64,000 nt of DNA. It comes from Delphinus delphis. Lineage: Eukaryota; Chordata; Mammalia; Artiodactyla; Delphinidae. Location: assembly GCF_949987515.2 (NCBI RefSeq), contig NC_082694.2:15245958-15309957 (forward strand), in the 5' to 3' direction. The notes beneath the pieces are model-generated. The model saw only the letters and a list, made by a program, of their open reading frames with translations, was not told the origin of the DNA and made no database searches. Positions 32,610 through 45,166 of the stretch are shown piece after piece. Position numbers and translations under genes: made by a program. Position 1 is the stretch's first letter, and every line of letters begins with the position of its first letter.

Positions 32610-33124
32610 GCAGATATCAGTAAAAATGTGTTAATCAAGGACATTCCGTGGGGAGTGGCATTACTGGAATGGGATAGTTGTGTTCCGATCCTAAACCCAC
32701 AATATAACGGTTAGGTTCTCTGGATCCTTGAAATGTGATGTTCTTGGGCATTTATCGACGCAGGTTAGCACTGCTCCATGGCACTGCTCAGAACTGAACA
32801 GAGGAAGGGTGGATCATAGAAGGGCTTTCATTCACTCCATTCGTTCTTTCATTCAACAGATAATTACAGGGTTCTAAACTGTTCGTAGCACCAGCAAGGA
32901 GCTTAAAGAGAAAAGGGAGATAAAGACTCCTTTTCCAGTCTAGTAGAGTGAGACCAGGACAGAGCAGACCAATAAAGTTGGACAAAGGACCAGGCAAGCA
33001 ATTTAGAAGCAAGGTTGGGGGTAGGTAACTTTAGGGGCAGGCATGTGGGAACATGACCCAGAAAGAGGCCCAGAATGGAACAGATTTCAACAGCTGTCTT
33101 TGCTTTTCAGACTGGCAAACACTG

Positions 33125-33380
33125 AAAGATTGACAACACCAGGTGCTGCTGGGGTGTGCAGAGCCGACTCACACATATTGCTGGGATGGTGTAAATTTGG
33201 GTCAACCTTTCTGCAGGGCAACCTCACAAAATGTGTCCATGTTTAAATCGCACCGACATATGACTCAGCTATTCCAAACAGGCATTTATCCTGGACAAAT
33301 GAATGGACAAATGAAAAAAGATGTCACTGTCAGTATAGCATATTCATTGCGTCATTACTTGAAGAGGGGAAAATTGTAGG
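33125..33380 (+). mobile_element. Old L1 ORF2 fragment
   Basis: GTGTAAATTTGGGTCAACCTTTCTGCAGGG-like text, then TTATCCTGGACAAATGAATG and GCATATTCATTGCGTCATTA, correspond to the C-terminal ORF2 region in plus orientation. Heavily diverged. Confidence 0.55.
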
Positions 33381-33999
33381 CATTGGATTGGGTCACATGC
33401 TCATCCTTGAACGAATCACAATGGCCAGAGGGATCAGGTCCTCTGATTGGCTGAAATTTAGTCATGCATCTCTCCTGTGTTGCCAGGGTATGGAGGGGAA
33501 CCATGATGGACAGGCAAGGATTAGGTCCAGGGGAAGGGAAGTTGCCCAAAGGGAAAAAAAGAAGAGCACTGTTACCGGTAGACTGAGGATGAGAATGACT
33601 ATTGAGTAAACAAAATCTATACCTGCTTCCATCCACTATAGCAGGAGTAGCTGGGGCAGAGGGAGGGATGTTTCATGCACAGAGAATAGATTATTCTTAA
33701 CAGATCCTCAGGGAGCCTTTATAGCCTGTGATGAGGCTCCTTGTCCTGAGAGGATGAGAAGGGACATTGGGGAAGGTCAGCCCTTTGGAAGGAGAGCCAG
33801 ATTGGTAAATCCAGACACATGAATAACTGAATAACTTGAAAGATGTGATTGAGACTGGGGGAGGGGGAAGTTTTAAGCAAAACATAAACAGGACAGTTGA
33901 GAATGCTATGAGCGGGATCAGGAAAGGTTCTGACCCTGGATGGGTCCATGTCATGTCCACATATGTCAGGGTAACATTGGCCAGAACTGTCTGGGGACA

Positions 34000-34135
34000 T
34001 TGGACAGATGGCTTAATCACTCGAAACCTCGGTTTCCTTACCTCTAAAACTGAAAGAAGAAACCAACCTCATGGGCTGCCTGGGAGAATTTCATGAGACT
34101 GTGTAGGTGAAAACCCCTACCACAATGTGAGTTGA
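34000..34135 (+). repeat. MIR SINE fragment
   Basis: CTTAATCACTCGAAACCTCG, GTTTCCTTACCTCTAAAACT and GGGAGAATTTCATGAGA. Confidence 0.65.
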
Positions 34136-34851
34136 ATCTAAGGAGCAGGGCAGGCCAGAAGGAACCCTCAAATTTAAACAAAAAGAAAACACTTTGCATG
34201 GAAGGTGTTAATTACGGTGGCCCCAGGCAGTCTGAAAGCCAGAGCTTTGTTCTAAGGCAAAGGGAGCCCTGGAGTTTAACTTGGGGACAGTAATGAGGGT
34301 TACAGTTCTACTTGTAACCCGAAACTATGTTGAAAAACCAGAACTTGCCCTTCTGCAAGCTCTTAACCGTGTACAAATGCAACAACTGTTTATTTTTACG
34401 TTTTTACTTTTCATGTGTACTTTTGCAGGCTGAGGAAACACTTGAGAACAGGAGCTACTTAAACTCCCCGAGGCACCCAAGCCCCACCACCCTGTTCCTC
34501 CACTTTGCCCTGTGCCCAGGGTACCTCGGGCTTTGCTTCTGCCTCACGTGCCTCTTCTCAGGATGGAGGATGGACCACTCACTCATACAGAGGCTGCCTT
34601 GAATATCCTTTACCTCAAGCTCAGAACCAGTGAGTCTTGTGCCAACAGGGTGGTGAGTGTGTGTTGCCCTGTCCAGGAAGGAAGGAGAGGGCACGCCCCT
34701 GGGAAGGAGTGAGTGGGGAGAGAGCCCAGACGCTCCCACCACTCCTGACTCCAAAGTGGTCCCGTCTGCGTGCAAAGAGCCTTGAACCTGGAGCCCAGAG
34801 GCCACTCTGTGTGGTACTGGACAAGGCCCGGCCTCTCCAAGACCCTTTCTT

Positions 34852-35141
34852 TTTTTCTTCCCCTCCAGGAAATATTTTATTTTATTTAAAAAAATGTTTT
34901 AATTGGAGTCTACTTGCTTTACAATGTTGTGTTGGTTTCTACTGTACAGCAAAGTGAATCAGCTATACGTATACATATAGCCCCTCTTCTTTGGATTTCC
35001 TTCCATTTAGGTCACCACAGAGCACTGAGTAGGGCTCCCTGTGCTCTACAGTAGGTTCTCATTAGTTATCTATTTTATACACAATATCAAGGGTGTATAT
35101 ATGTCAGTCCCAATCTCCCGATTCATCCCACCCCTCCAAAC
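34852..35141 (-). mobile_element. 5'-truncated L1, 3' UTR only
   Basis: TTTTAATTGGAGTCTACTTG through CTCATTAGTTATCTATTTTA and TCAGTCCCAATCTCCC is reverse L1 3' UTR. CCCTTTCTT at 34843-34851 and 35142-35150 gives the duplication. Confidence 0.85.
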
Positions 35142-35150
35142 CCCTTTCTT

Positions 35151-36503
35151 CACCCTTAAAATGGTGGCAACGCCAACTCAGAGGACAGCCGTGGGGTATG
35201 GGAGAAACCCTGCGATGACAGAGCCTCGTGAACAGCGGGGCCCTGAGCAGGTGCCTGTTATTATCACCCTTCCACGTCTCACGGGGTTTACAGGGCGTCG
35301 GAGCTGTGGTCTACGTCCCAGGGTGAGAAGTGGGTGGTCCATCTGGGTCAGATTACCAGGCACAAAATCAAAGCCAAAAATCAGCAGTCACTTCTGAGAG
35401 CCTGTCTTGGGTTTTTGTGTGGGATCCAAAGCAGTGCTGTTGCCATGGACACCGGGAGTTCCTTGCCTGTGTCCAGAGGGAGAACCGATGTGGTGGCCAG
35501 GAGCTCTCAGAGCTGTTTGTGGATCAGGACGGAAGCAACTCCGTTGCACACACAGAAGTGTGTGCCCGTGGCGAGGAGCAGGGAACAGAACAGGAAACAA
35601 GGAAGGAAGCAGAAGCGAACTTTCTCTCCCTTCCTGGGCACCTCATCACACGTCCCGGGGCTTAACCAGCCCTGGCATCAGAGCCCAGCCACCGCCAAAT
35701 GGCCTCATCCCACCACCAAGCGGTGGGCTCTCCCTAGAGGTGAGGTAGGGGCGCCACCAAAACAGATGGTAGCGCTCTGAGGCAAACATGGCATTCCAAA
35801 CAGCACGCGTGAGACAATTCCTACACGCCCGTCCTCCGCTTGGCGCTTTGGGAAGAAACCAAAGACACGAAAGGACCTGCTGCCACAAGATGCTCACAAC
35901 AAACAGCTGTTTTTGTGCAATCATCCCTGAAGAGGGACTTCCCTAGGCCACCAAGTAACATAGGTGCCAGTAGGCTCACCTTCAGGCACATCACTGGTCA
36001 CTGGTGTCCGGTGTCCAGAGGGACGGCCTGAGGGACAAGAGGGTGGGGTTCGCTGGAGTGTCATATGGCCCCCGGCCAACATGGAAGGGCCCCCCTGGAG
36101 GTTAGGTCAGGTTACTTGGCTTGAGAGAACACACCAGATCAGGGCAGGGCAAATCCAGCAGAAGGAAGGTTGCACTGTCAAAGGGTGTGGCAGAAGCTCT
36201 TTCAGGAACACGAGCGGCAGACAGGCCAGGTGTGCTTAGGTGATGAGGGGCGGGGCCCTGCTCGTGAGGACGCAGCCCTCTTCTTTCCCTCCCCCCGCCC
36301 TTCTCCTCCCCCTTTTCCTTCTTTCCTTTGATTCAGCAGCTTTTGACTTGATTCTTTCCCAAACAGCTGGAAGTCTTGGAGATTTTACTGCTCTCACGGC
36401 CACTGAGAATCTGAAAGCTGCCCTGATGGTTCCAGCCCTTCAGTATTCCTTAGTTGTCCAAAAACATTTCTTCTGAGGGGAAGGAGTAGCTGCACCTGCC
36501 AGG
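35151..36503. other. No supported feature
   Basis: GC-richer stretch with overlapping frames of up to 148 codons, none resembling a known protein. No CpG-island-like cluster convincing enough to call a promoter. Confidence 0.45.
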
Positions 36504-36518
36504 CTTATGCAGATTTTT

Positions 36519-36869
36519 CAAAAAATAAATTTATGTATTTATTTATGGCTGTGTTGGGTCTTCGTTGCTGCGTGCGGGCTTTCTCTAGTTGCTGCGAGCG
36601 GGGGCTGCTCTTCGTTGCGGTGCAGGGGCTTCTCATTGCAGTGGCTTCTCGTTGCCCAGCACGGGCTCTAGGCACGCGGGCTTCAGTAGTTGTGGCACTC
36701 AGGCTCAGTAGTTGCGGCTCTCAGGTTCTAGAGCGCAGGCTCAGTAGTTGTGGTACACTGGCTTAGTTGCTCTGTGACATGTGGGATCTAGTTCTCTGAC
36801 CAGGGATTGAACCCGTTTCCCCTAGTATTGGCAGGCGGATTCTTAACCGCTGCACCACCAGGGAAGTCC
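36519..36869 (-). mobile_element. Long CHR-type SINE
   Basis: GGCTGTGTTGGGTCTTCG, repeated CAGTAGTTGTGG units and a CACCAGGGAAGTCC head. CTTATGCAGATTTTT and CTTATGTAGATGTTT flank it. Confidence 0.9.
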
Positions 36870-37824
36870 CTTATGTAGATGTTTTGTCAGTTAACTTCTA
36901 GCCCAGGGTCTGGTGAAACTCTGGGAGAACACATTCTGCTGCAGGAAACCCCTTGTCTCATCAGCAATACACAGCCATCTCTCAGGTGGATCATTTCCTC
37001 AGAAGGTCACATACTTTATCCAACTCTCTGGAGTGTTGCTCTGAAGCTCAGGGCCACGTGGATTGATCCTTCCCGCACGTATTCAGGCCTTGGGCCTCTC
37101 TTAGCATGTAGGCTCTTTCTTGGGCCATCACACCCTCACAGGGTGAACTGAAGTGGATGGAACATGCCTAGAGCTTGTGCTTGGCCGCCCCGGGTGGAAC
37201 CTTCCCTCTTTCCACCACGGGCACACTCAGGCCATCTAGTTTCCGTGGAACACATGCCCCAGCATGTTGAGATCTGAATGGAATCTTTCTAGATGACAGT
37301 TGCCTAACAGTCTCCCTTATCCCCCAGACCACCCCCAGGCTGGCCAGAATTATTTAAAATGCCAGTCTGAGCCATCCCTCCAGGTGCCAGGTGAAAAGCA
37401 TCTCTGGTCTTCATCATTACATCTGCAGCCCAATCGCCGCCCTTTATTCTGCCCCAATAAACTGCTCAGAACGACTCTACCCCCGACTCCTGCCAGTACC
37501 CACCGCTCACCACCAGCTCCTGATAACGCTCTGTGTGCGCACACATGCCTCTCCCGGAAAATCAGTCCCCATTCTCCTACGTCCAGAGCAGACATGGCTG
37601 CACTGTGCACCTTCTCCTCCCACAGGCATGCTGTCATTCTGTTCTCAGAAGCTGGCTGTGCCACCCACATGGGATAATGGTACCTCAGCTGTTTAGCATC
37701 TGCCCCCACCCCCTCTACCAGGGCAGCTTGAAGGCAGGGGCTGAGCTTAGCATTTGATAGGTGCTTATTACTTATCTACTGCTGCAGATAAGACAGATGC
37801 CAGAAGCTCTAATTGGAGAGGAAT

Positions 37825-38040
37825 AAAAGTGCATTGAGTACGTACTACGTGCCAGACATTATTTAAGCTCAGTTAATACTCACAACAACCCTATGGGACA
37901 AGTACTATGACAGTCCTTACTTTACCGTTAAAGAAGCAAAGAATGGTTAAGTAACGTACACAAAATCTCTCAGCTACTAAATAATAAAGCCAGGATTTGA
38001 ACCCACAGTTTCCACTCTTAACCACTAACTTGTAATGCTT
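37825..38040 (-). repeat. MIR SINE fragment
   Basis: GAGTACGTACTACGTGCCAG, CACAACAACCCTATGGGACA, GGTTAAGTAACGTACACAAA and CAGGATTTGAACCCACA cover most of a MIR in reverse. Confidence 0.8.
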
Positions 38041-38129
38041 TTCAAACTAAGTAAGAATGGTCAAGAACTCAGTTTTAGAAGTTTAGAGCATCAAATGGAC
38101 CAGGATACAGACTTTGGCTCTGACCTTGA

Positions 38130-38215
38130 CCTTGCTCAACCAGGCTGAACCTCAATTTCCTCAAATGTAAAATGAGCACAAGAATAGTATTTTGCCCTAT
38201 CTACTGTTGGGTTGA
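38130..38215 (+). repeat. MIR SINE fragment
   Basis: AACCTCAATTTCCTCAAATG and TAAAATGAGCACAAGAATAG are MIR-like in sense orientation, adjoining a reverse MIR. Confidence 0.6.
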
Positions 38216-39187
38216 TTTTAAAACTATACATATCTGCTATAATCTACAACTGCACTGCAGGAGCGTGGTGGCCTTGTGAGGCTTTTAGATTTGAATTACT
38301 GCCGCCAACTCGATAATCTCAACGCTCACAGAGAATTTCCTGGAGAATATGTAGGGTATCTCCTTTAGCTTTGGTGGAGCCAGATTATCAAAGGCTGTGC
38401 ACTTGAACTCCTTTTCTTGGACACTGACTTTCCCTCAAACTATCCTACTTGCTTCCATGATCATTGCCCTTGGGTGTGGGGCCCTCACTGTGTACCTGAG
38501 ATGATTGGGTTTCTTGTGAGCGTTGGTGGTGGACACCCTGAATGTGATTCAGTGTCCCTTACATGAGGGTCATAGGGACACTCCTCTAACACACGTATTG
38601 TCTTCATCACAGGCACAATGCTAAAAGGAGGGGAACTGTTTTGATCTTTAATTGCTGTTATTTCTTAGGCAGGAAATAGTGCTTGTTTGGGAAAAGATTT
38701 TGATAAGCTGCGAGGCATGGGAGTAGGGACCCAAGATCTGTGTGTTCCCTTAAGTCAAGCAACTCAAGATGAGTCACAGACTGCTCTACCTGAGATAAGG
38801 AGAGGAAGTTGACCCCTGAGAAGGAGGAGAGGAAATTCAGGGAAGCCAGGTGAGAAGTGGGAAGGGACCCCTGTGAGATGGTGGGTGTGGTGAAGGCCAG
38901 TGGCAGAGGTGCTATATTAATTTCTAGGGCTGCCACAATAAAGTACTGCAGGCTGGGTGGCTTAAACAACAGAAATTTAATTTTTTCACAGTTCTGGAGG
39001 CTAGAAGTCTGAGATCAAGCTGTCAGCAGGGTTGATTTCCTTGTCCTGTGGGTGGCTGCCTTCTCCCTGTGTCCTCACATGGTCTTGCCTCTGTACATGT
39101 CTGTGTCCTAATCTCCTCTTCTCATAAGGACACCAGTCATATTGGATTAGGGCCCATCCTAATGACATCATTTTTAACTTCATCTTT

Positions 39188-39404
39188 TTTTTTTTTGGTG
39201 GGGGGGTGGGGGACGGTACGCGGGCCTCTCACTGTTGTGGCCTCTCCCGTTGCGGAGCACAGGCTCCAGACACGCAGGCTCAGTGGCCATGGCTCACGGG
39301 CCCAGCCGCTCTGTGGTATGTGGGATCTTCCCGGACCGGGGCACGAACCCGTGTCCCCTGCATCGTCAGGCGGACTCTCAACCACTGCGCCACCAGGGAA
39401 GCCC
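39188..39404 (-). mobile_element. Young CHR-2-like SINE in an MLT1 LTR
   Basis: T and G runs, ACGGTACGCGGGCC, GC-rich body, CACCAGGGAAGCCC. Perfect TAACTTCATCTTT duplication at 39175-39187 and 39405-39417. Confidence 0.94.
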
Positions 39405-39433
39405 TAACTTCATCTTTAATGACCCTATCTCTA

Positions 39434-39563
39434 GGGACTTCCCTGGCAGTCCAGTGGTTAAGACTTCACGCTCCCAATGCAGGGGGTCTTGGTTCGATCC
39501 CTGGTCCGGGAATTAGATTCCGCATGCCGCAACTAAGACCTGAAGCAGCCTAAATAAATAAAT
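39434..39563 (+). mobile_element. CHR-1-like SINE in an MLT1 LTR
   Basis: GGGACTTCCCTGGCAGTCCA head and a short body with one CCGCAACTAAGACC unit. Perfect ACCCTATCTCTA duplication at 39422-39433 and 39564-39575. It lies only 29 bp from the neighbouring SINE of opposite orientation. Confidence 0.94.
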
Positions 39564-39654
39564 ACCCTATCTCTAAACAGTCACATTCTGAGGGACTGGG
39601 GGTTAGGACTTCAACATATAAGTTTTGCGGGGGAGCAAAATTCAACCTATAATA

Positions 39655-41009
39655 GGAGCCAAAGGACATTTGAAGACCACCCCCCATCCTCCCAACCATG
39701 TCCTCCTGTGTAAATCTTCACTAGCTGCTTTGTGTGAGCGGAATCTTTTGTAGAGGTCAAAGTAAAGGTAAGCCTCACATCTGGGAGCCATGTGGTGTGG
39801 AAGAGAGGTACCCCTTGTGGGATCAAGAACTGTGAGAAAGGAAGCCTCCAGGGAAACAGAAGGAAACTTGGGACATTCTTTGGACCTCCCCGGGGCCTGG
39901 AGACCTCAGCTAGCATCTGATTTGTATCACTGATCATGTTTCCTTCTCGGCTTTCATCGTCAGGAAACTCAGAGTCATATTGGAGGTCCCTTATAAGAAA
40001 TGTTCGGGAACTTATACAGAGTCACTCTCCAAGGCGTATCCTACTACTTGGCCTTCATTTTCTCTTGCCCCTCTATGGTGAACCTTTCTTGTCTTTGTCT
40101 ACCCTGCATCCCTTCCTTTGAAGCATTTCACTCCCTTCCATATAGTCCCTTCAAAGCTGCCAATCATAGCTCCCTATGGGGAGTCTTCCCCTACACCCTA
40201 CTGAGCAGTGGCCTTAGAAACCCCTAGACAAGGGGGTCCTTGCAATTAGTAGGAAAGGGAGCAGTTGGTTTGGCTGGACCAGACACTGACTGCGTTGCCT
40301 GGGCTGTCCCTCTTTCTGCCCTGCAGAGCGTGGAGCACCCTAGGAGGGCTCTGCATGGTTTTTCCTTCTCTCTGTTACCAAATGGGAGACTTATTGCAGT
40401 GTTTCCGTTGTCTCTTTGTCACTGGGTGCTGGGCATATTGGAGGTGGTGGTGATGGTGGTTACACTTATCTTTTAGCTATAGGCTAATCCATGAAAGGCC
40501 GCTTTGGAACCTGATGGGAGAGGAAAACCCATCAACCAGAAATTCTGGTCTTGAGACTGAATGTGGCAACTAAACCTGATCTTGGTTTTTAGTGTTTGTT
40601 TATAGAGGGGTATTTATGGGAAGAAGGATGATTTTGTTTGTCAAGCTGCCTTCCCAGGAAGGGCCATTTTTCTGACCCCACATGGTCTTGAAGGGTCTAG
40701 GAGTCAAGACACTCCCATCCCTATTTCCATCTCCACAAAGACGGAACCTAGCCCAGGCTGGTCAATCAGAGAACCCCATCTGTCTATCTATAGCGATTGG
40801 TTCAATTATGGACACATGACCTAAGCAAGGCCAATCATGATTGACAGATGAGCATTAGATAAGAGAGGTCCTCTTTACCCAGAGAAAGCTGAGGAAGTAA
40901 AAGCAGCTTCAAAGTCAGCATTTTCTGAAAGGTTCTCCAGTCATTCTACCATCAGAGGTTTTTCCCTAGCAGTTTCACCTTGTAAAAGTTTGGAACCACA
41001 GACCATCAG
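39655..41009. other. No supported feature
   Basis: Unique-looking sequence between an MLT1 LTR and the antisense L1 block. No exon, RNA gene or repeat recognised. Confidence 0.45.
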
Positions 41010-41804
41010 TTTTTCTTTGACCCATGACATGAGTTATTTAGTTGATATGTTTTAATTTACAAATCTATAGATTTTTTGTTGCTACTGACTGAATTCATTG
41101 TTTTTGTTAGAGAATGAGATCTGTATGAATCTGTATGTGATAAGTGTGTTCAGTTCTTTGAACTTTATTTAGACTTGCTTTATGTACTAGTGTGTGGTCA
41201 AGTTTTGTAAAACATATCTTGGGTGCTTGGAAAAAACGTTTTCCTAAATTGATTAGTGCAGAGTTCTATGTAAGTCAAGGATTTTTGTGTTGTGCAAATC
41301 ATCAATATTCCTACTGATTTTTATTTGGTATTTTTATCTACTTAGTCTGTAAATTACAAAGAGGTGTATTAAAATCTCCTATTATGATGACAGAGAAGTC
41401 AATTTCTCCTTGTTATTCTAATTTTTGTTTGCTATTTTTTTTTAAAAACAACAACTTTTTTAGAGCAGTTTTAAGTTCACAGATAAATTGAGCAGAAGGT
41501 ACAGAGATTTCCTGTCTACCCACTGTCCCCATACATGCATAGCCTCCTCCACTATCAATATCCCCCACCAGAGTAGTACATTTGTTACAACTGATGAATT
41601 TACATTGACACATCATCACTCAAGGTCCATAGTTTACATTAGTGCACACTTGGTGTTGTATGTTCTATGGGTTTGGACAAATGTATAATGATATGTACCC
41701 ACCGTTATAGTATCATACAGGATTGTTTCACTGCCCTGAAAATCCTCTGTTCTCTACCTGTTCATACCTCCATCAATGCTAATCCCTGGCAACCACTGAT
41801 TTTT

Positions 41805-42117
41805 TATTAATTAATTAATTATTGGCTGCATTGGGTCTTCGTTGATGTGCGTGGGCTTTCTCTAGTTGCGGCGAGCGGGGGCTACTCTTTGTTGTGGTGC
41901 GCGGACTTCTCACTGTGGTGGCTTCTCTCGTTGCGGAGCATGGGCTGTAGGGTGTGCAGGCCTCAGTAGTTGTGGCTCACGGGCTCTAGCGCTCAGGCTC
42001 AGTAGCTGTGGTGCACAGGCTTAGTTGCTCCGCAGCATGTGGGATCTTCCTGGACCAGGGCTCAAACCCATGTCCCCTGCACTGGCAGGCGGATTCTTAA
42101 CCACCAGCAAAGTCCAG
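41805..42117 (-). mobile_element. Long CHR-type SINE
   Basis: (ATTA)n tail, GGCTGCATTGGGTCTTCG, CAGTAGTTGTGGCTC units. The head is degraded (CCACCAGCAAAGTCC). CCACTGAT repeats at 41793-41800 and 42118-42125. Confidence 0.88.
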
Positions 42118-42607
42118 CCACTGATCTTCTTACTGGCTCCATAGTTTTGCCTTTTCCAGAATGTCATAAATTTGGAATCATACAGTATGTAACCTTTTCA
42201 GATTGGCTTCTTTCACTTAGTAATGTACACTTAAGGTTGCTCCATGTGTGAACGTAAATCTTCCACTCCTTTGGGTAAGTACCAAGGAACACAACTGCTG
42301 GATCCCGTGGTAAAACTATGTTTACATTTTGTAAGAAACCACCTAGCTCTTTTCCAAAGTGGCAGCTGTATTTGGAATTCTCACCAGCAGTGTATGAAGA
42401 GTTTCTGTTGCCCAACAACCTTGCCAGCATTTAGTGTTGTCAGTGTTCTGGATTTTGAACATTTTAATGTATGTCTAGGAGTATCTCGTTGTTGTTTTAA
42501 TTTGCATTTCCCTGATGACTTATGATGTGAAGCATCTTTTCATATTTTTATTTGACATCTGTATTTCTTCTTTGGTGAGGTGTCTGTTAAGGTCTTTGAC
42601 CCATTTT

Positions 42608-42668
42608 TTTAAATTAATTTTTATTGGAGTATAGTTACTTTACAATGTTGTGTTAGTTTCTGCTGTAC
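42608..42668 (-). mobile_element. Minute (61-bp) 5'-truncated L1 insertion
   Basis: TTTTTATTGGAGTATAGTTA through TGTTAGTTTCTGCTGTAC is the last ~55 bp of L1 in reverse. TCTTTGACCCATTTT (42593-42607) and TCTCTGACCCATTTT (42669-42683) flank it and the older L1 rejoins across it. Confidence 0.88.
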
Positions 42669-44862
42669 TCTCTGACCCATTTTAAAATCAGGTTATTTTC
42701 TTACTGTTGAGTTTTAAGAGCTCTTTGTATATTTTGAATAATAGTCCCTTATCAGATGTGTCTTTTGCAAATAGGTACTTTCAGTCTGTGAGTTGTCTTT
42801 TCATTCTCTTGACAGTGACTTTCCAAGAGCAGAAAGTTTTACCTTTAATGAAGTCCAGCTTAACAATTTTTTCTTTCATGTGTGTCATGCCTTTGCTGTC
42901 ATATCTAAAACGTCACCACCAAATCCAGGGTCATCTAGATTTTCTCCTATGGTATTTTCTAGAAGTTTCATAGTTTTGCATTTAACATTTAGGTCTATGA
43001 TATAATTTTGGGTTAATTTTTGTAAAAAGTGTAAGGGCTATGTCTACATTCATTTTTTTTTTTTTTTTGCATGTGCATGTCCAATTGTTCCAGCACCATT
43101 TGATGAAGAGACTGTTTTTTTCTCCACTGTATTGCCTTTGCTCCTTGTCGAAGACCAGTTGACTATATTTATGTGGTCTATTTTTGGGCTCTCTATTCTG
43201 TTCCGTTGATCTATTTGTCTGTTCTTTGGCCAATACAACATTGTCTTGATTATTGTAGCTTCATAGTAAGACTCAAAGTTGGGTAGTATCAGTTCTCCAA
43301 CTTTGTTCTCTTTCAATATTATGTTGGCTATTCTTTTGCCTTTCCGTAAAAACGTTAGAATCAACTTGTCAATATCTACAAAATAACTTTCTGGGATTTT
43401 GACCGAGATTGCACTGAAACTGTAGATTAAATTGGGAAGGACTAACATCTTGACAATCTTGAGTCTTCCTATCCACGAACATGGAATAACCTCTTCTTTA
43501 GTTCTTCTGTGATTTCTTTCAACAGAGTTTTGTAGTTTTCCTTGTACATATGTTCTTGTACATATTTTGTTAAATTTATACCTAAGTATTTCATTTCGGA
43601 AAATGATAATGTAAATGGTATTATATTTTTAATTTCACATTTTACTTGTTCATTTTTGGTATATGGGAAAGCAATTAACTTTTGTATATTAACCTTGTAT
43701 CTTGCAAACTTGCTGTAATCTCCTATAGTTCCAGGAGGTTTTTTTTTTTTATGCTTTTGAATATTCTACATAGATAATCATGTCATCTTTGAACAAAAAC
43801 AGTTTTATTTCTTCCTCTCAAACAGTATACCTTTCATTTCCTTTTATTATCTTATTGCATTAGCTAGAATTTCTAGCATGATGCTGAAAAAGGGCAGTGA
43901 AAGAGGACATCCTACCTTGTTTCTGATTCTAGGGGGAAAGATTCTAATTTCTCACCATTAAGTAAGACATGATATTTTTTTCTCAGGGTGAGGAATTTGC
44001 CTGTATTTCTAGTTCACTCAGAGTTTTTATCATGAGTGCGTGTTGGATTTTGTCAAATGCTTTTTCTGCATCTATTGATATGATTTTTCTTCTTTAGCCT
44101 GTTGATGTGATGGGTTACATTAATTGATTTTCAAATGCTGAACCAGCCTTGCATAGCTGGGATAAATCTCACTTGGTTATAGTGTATAATTGTTTTTATA
44201 CATTGTTGGATTCAATTTGCTAATGTTTTGTTGAAGATTTTTGCATCTGTATTCATGAGAGATATTAGTCTATAGTTTACTTTTCTTGTAATGTTTTTGT
44301 CTGACTTTGGTATTAGGGTGATACTGGCCTTACAGAATGAGTTAGGAAGTATTCCCTCTGTTTGTATCTTCTGAAAGAGATTGTATATAGAATTGATAAA
44401 AATTTCTTCCTTAAATGTTTGATGGAATTCACCAGTGAACCCTCTGGGTCTGGTGCCTTCTGTTTTGGAAGGTTACTAATTATCAATTCAATTTCTTTAT
44501 AAATATAGGCCTATTTAGATTGTCTATTTCTTCTTCTGCCTTTTGTTATTTTAAATGAGCATATTGTGTCTTTCAAGGAACTGGTCCGGTTCATCTGTGT
44601 TATCAAATTTGTGGGCATAGAGTTGTTCATAGGATTCCTTTATTATCTTTTTAACGTCCAAAGGATCTGTAATGATGTGTTTTCATCTCTCTTCTTACAG
44701 TGCTCATCTGTTCTTGCATGCAGGATATTTTATCCTTAGAGACCTTAGCATATTAATCATAGTTATTTTAAGTTCCCTGTCTGATAATTCCAACATCCAA
44801 AGTCTGGTTCGAATGCTTGATCTATCTCTTCAAACTGTTTCTTTTTCCTTGCAATTTTTTCT

Positions 44863-45166
44863 TTTTTTAAAGAAATTATTTAATTATTTATTTACTTATT
44901 TTTAGCTGTGTTGGGTCTTCGTTTCTCTGCGAGGGCTTTCTCTAGTTGCGGCGAGCGGGGGCCACTCTTCATCGCGGTGCGCGCGCCTCTCACTGTCGCG
45001 GCCTCTCTTGTTGCGGAGCACAGGCTCCAGACGCGCAGGCTCAGTAGTTGTGGCTCACGGGCCTAGTTGCTCCGTGGCATGTGGGATCTTTCCAGACCAG
45101 GGCTCGAACCCATGTCCCCTGCATTGGCAGGCAGATCCTCAACCACTGTGCCACCAGGGAAGCCCT
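44863..45166 (-). mobile_element. Long CHR-type SINE
   Basis: GCTGTGTTGGGTCTTCG through CCACCAGGGAAGCCC. The 16-bp flanks CCTTGCAATTTTTTCT (44847-44862) and CCTTGTAATTTTTTCT (45167-45182) differ at one base. Confidence 0.93.

Larger units (their letters stand above)
32617..34842. other. Unannotated with old L1 and MIR fragments
   Basis: Besides the L1 fragment at 33125-33380 and the MIR at 34000-34135, I recognise nothing. The frames near 34.5-34.95 kb overlap on both strands and are not gene-like. Confidence 0.45.
36885..38914. other. Unannotated apart from MIR fragments
   Basis: MIR pieces at 37825-38215. The remainder is unrecognised on both strands. Confidence 0.45.
38915..39654 (-). 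mobile_element. MLT1-like LTR (ERVL-MaLR) containing two SINEs
   Basis: The minus strand carries the MLT1 landmarks: GGGACAAGGAAATC-type body, CAGAACTGTG followed by AAATTTCTGTTGTTTAAGCC, and GGCAGCCCTAGAAATTAATA. On the plus strand AAGGACACCAGTCATATTGG and TCAACATATAAGTTTTG are diagnostic. Two SINEs (39188-39404 and 39434-39563) split it. Confidence 0.85.

Noticed and set aside
35334..35780. 148-codon open frame in a GC-rich stretch
   Set aside because: Overlapped by other frames in the same region on both strands; looks like compositional openness, with no recognisable domain.
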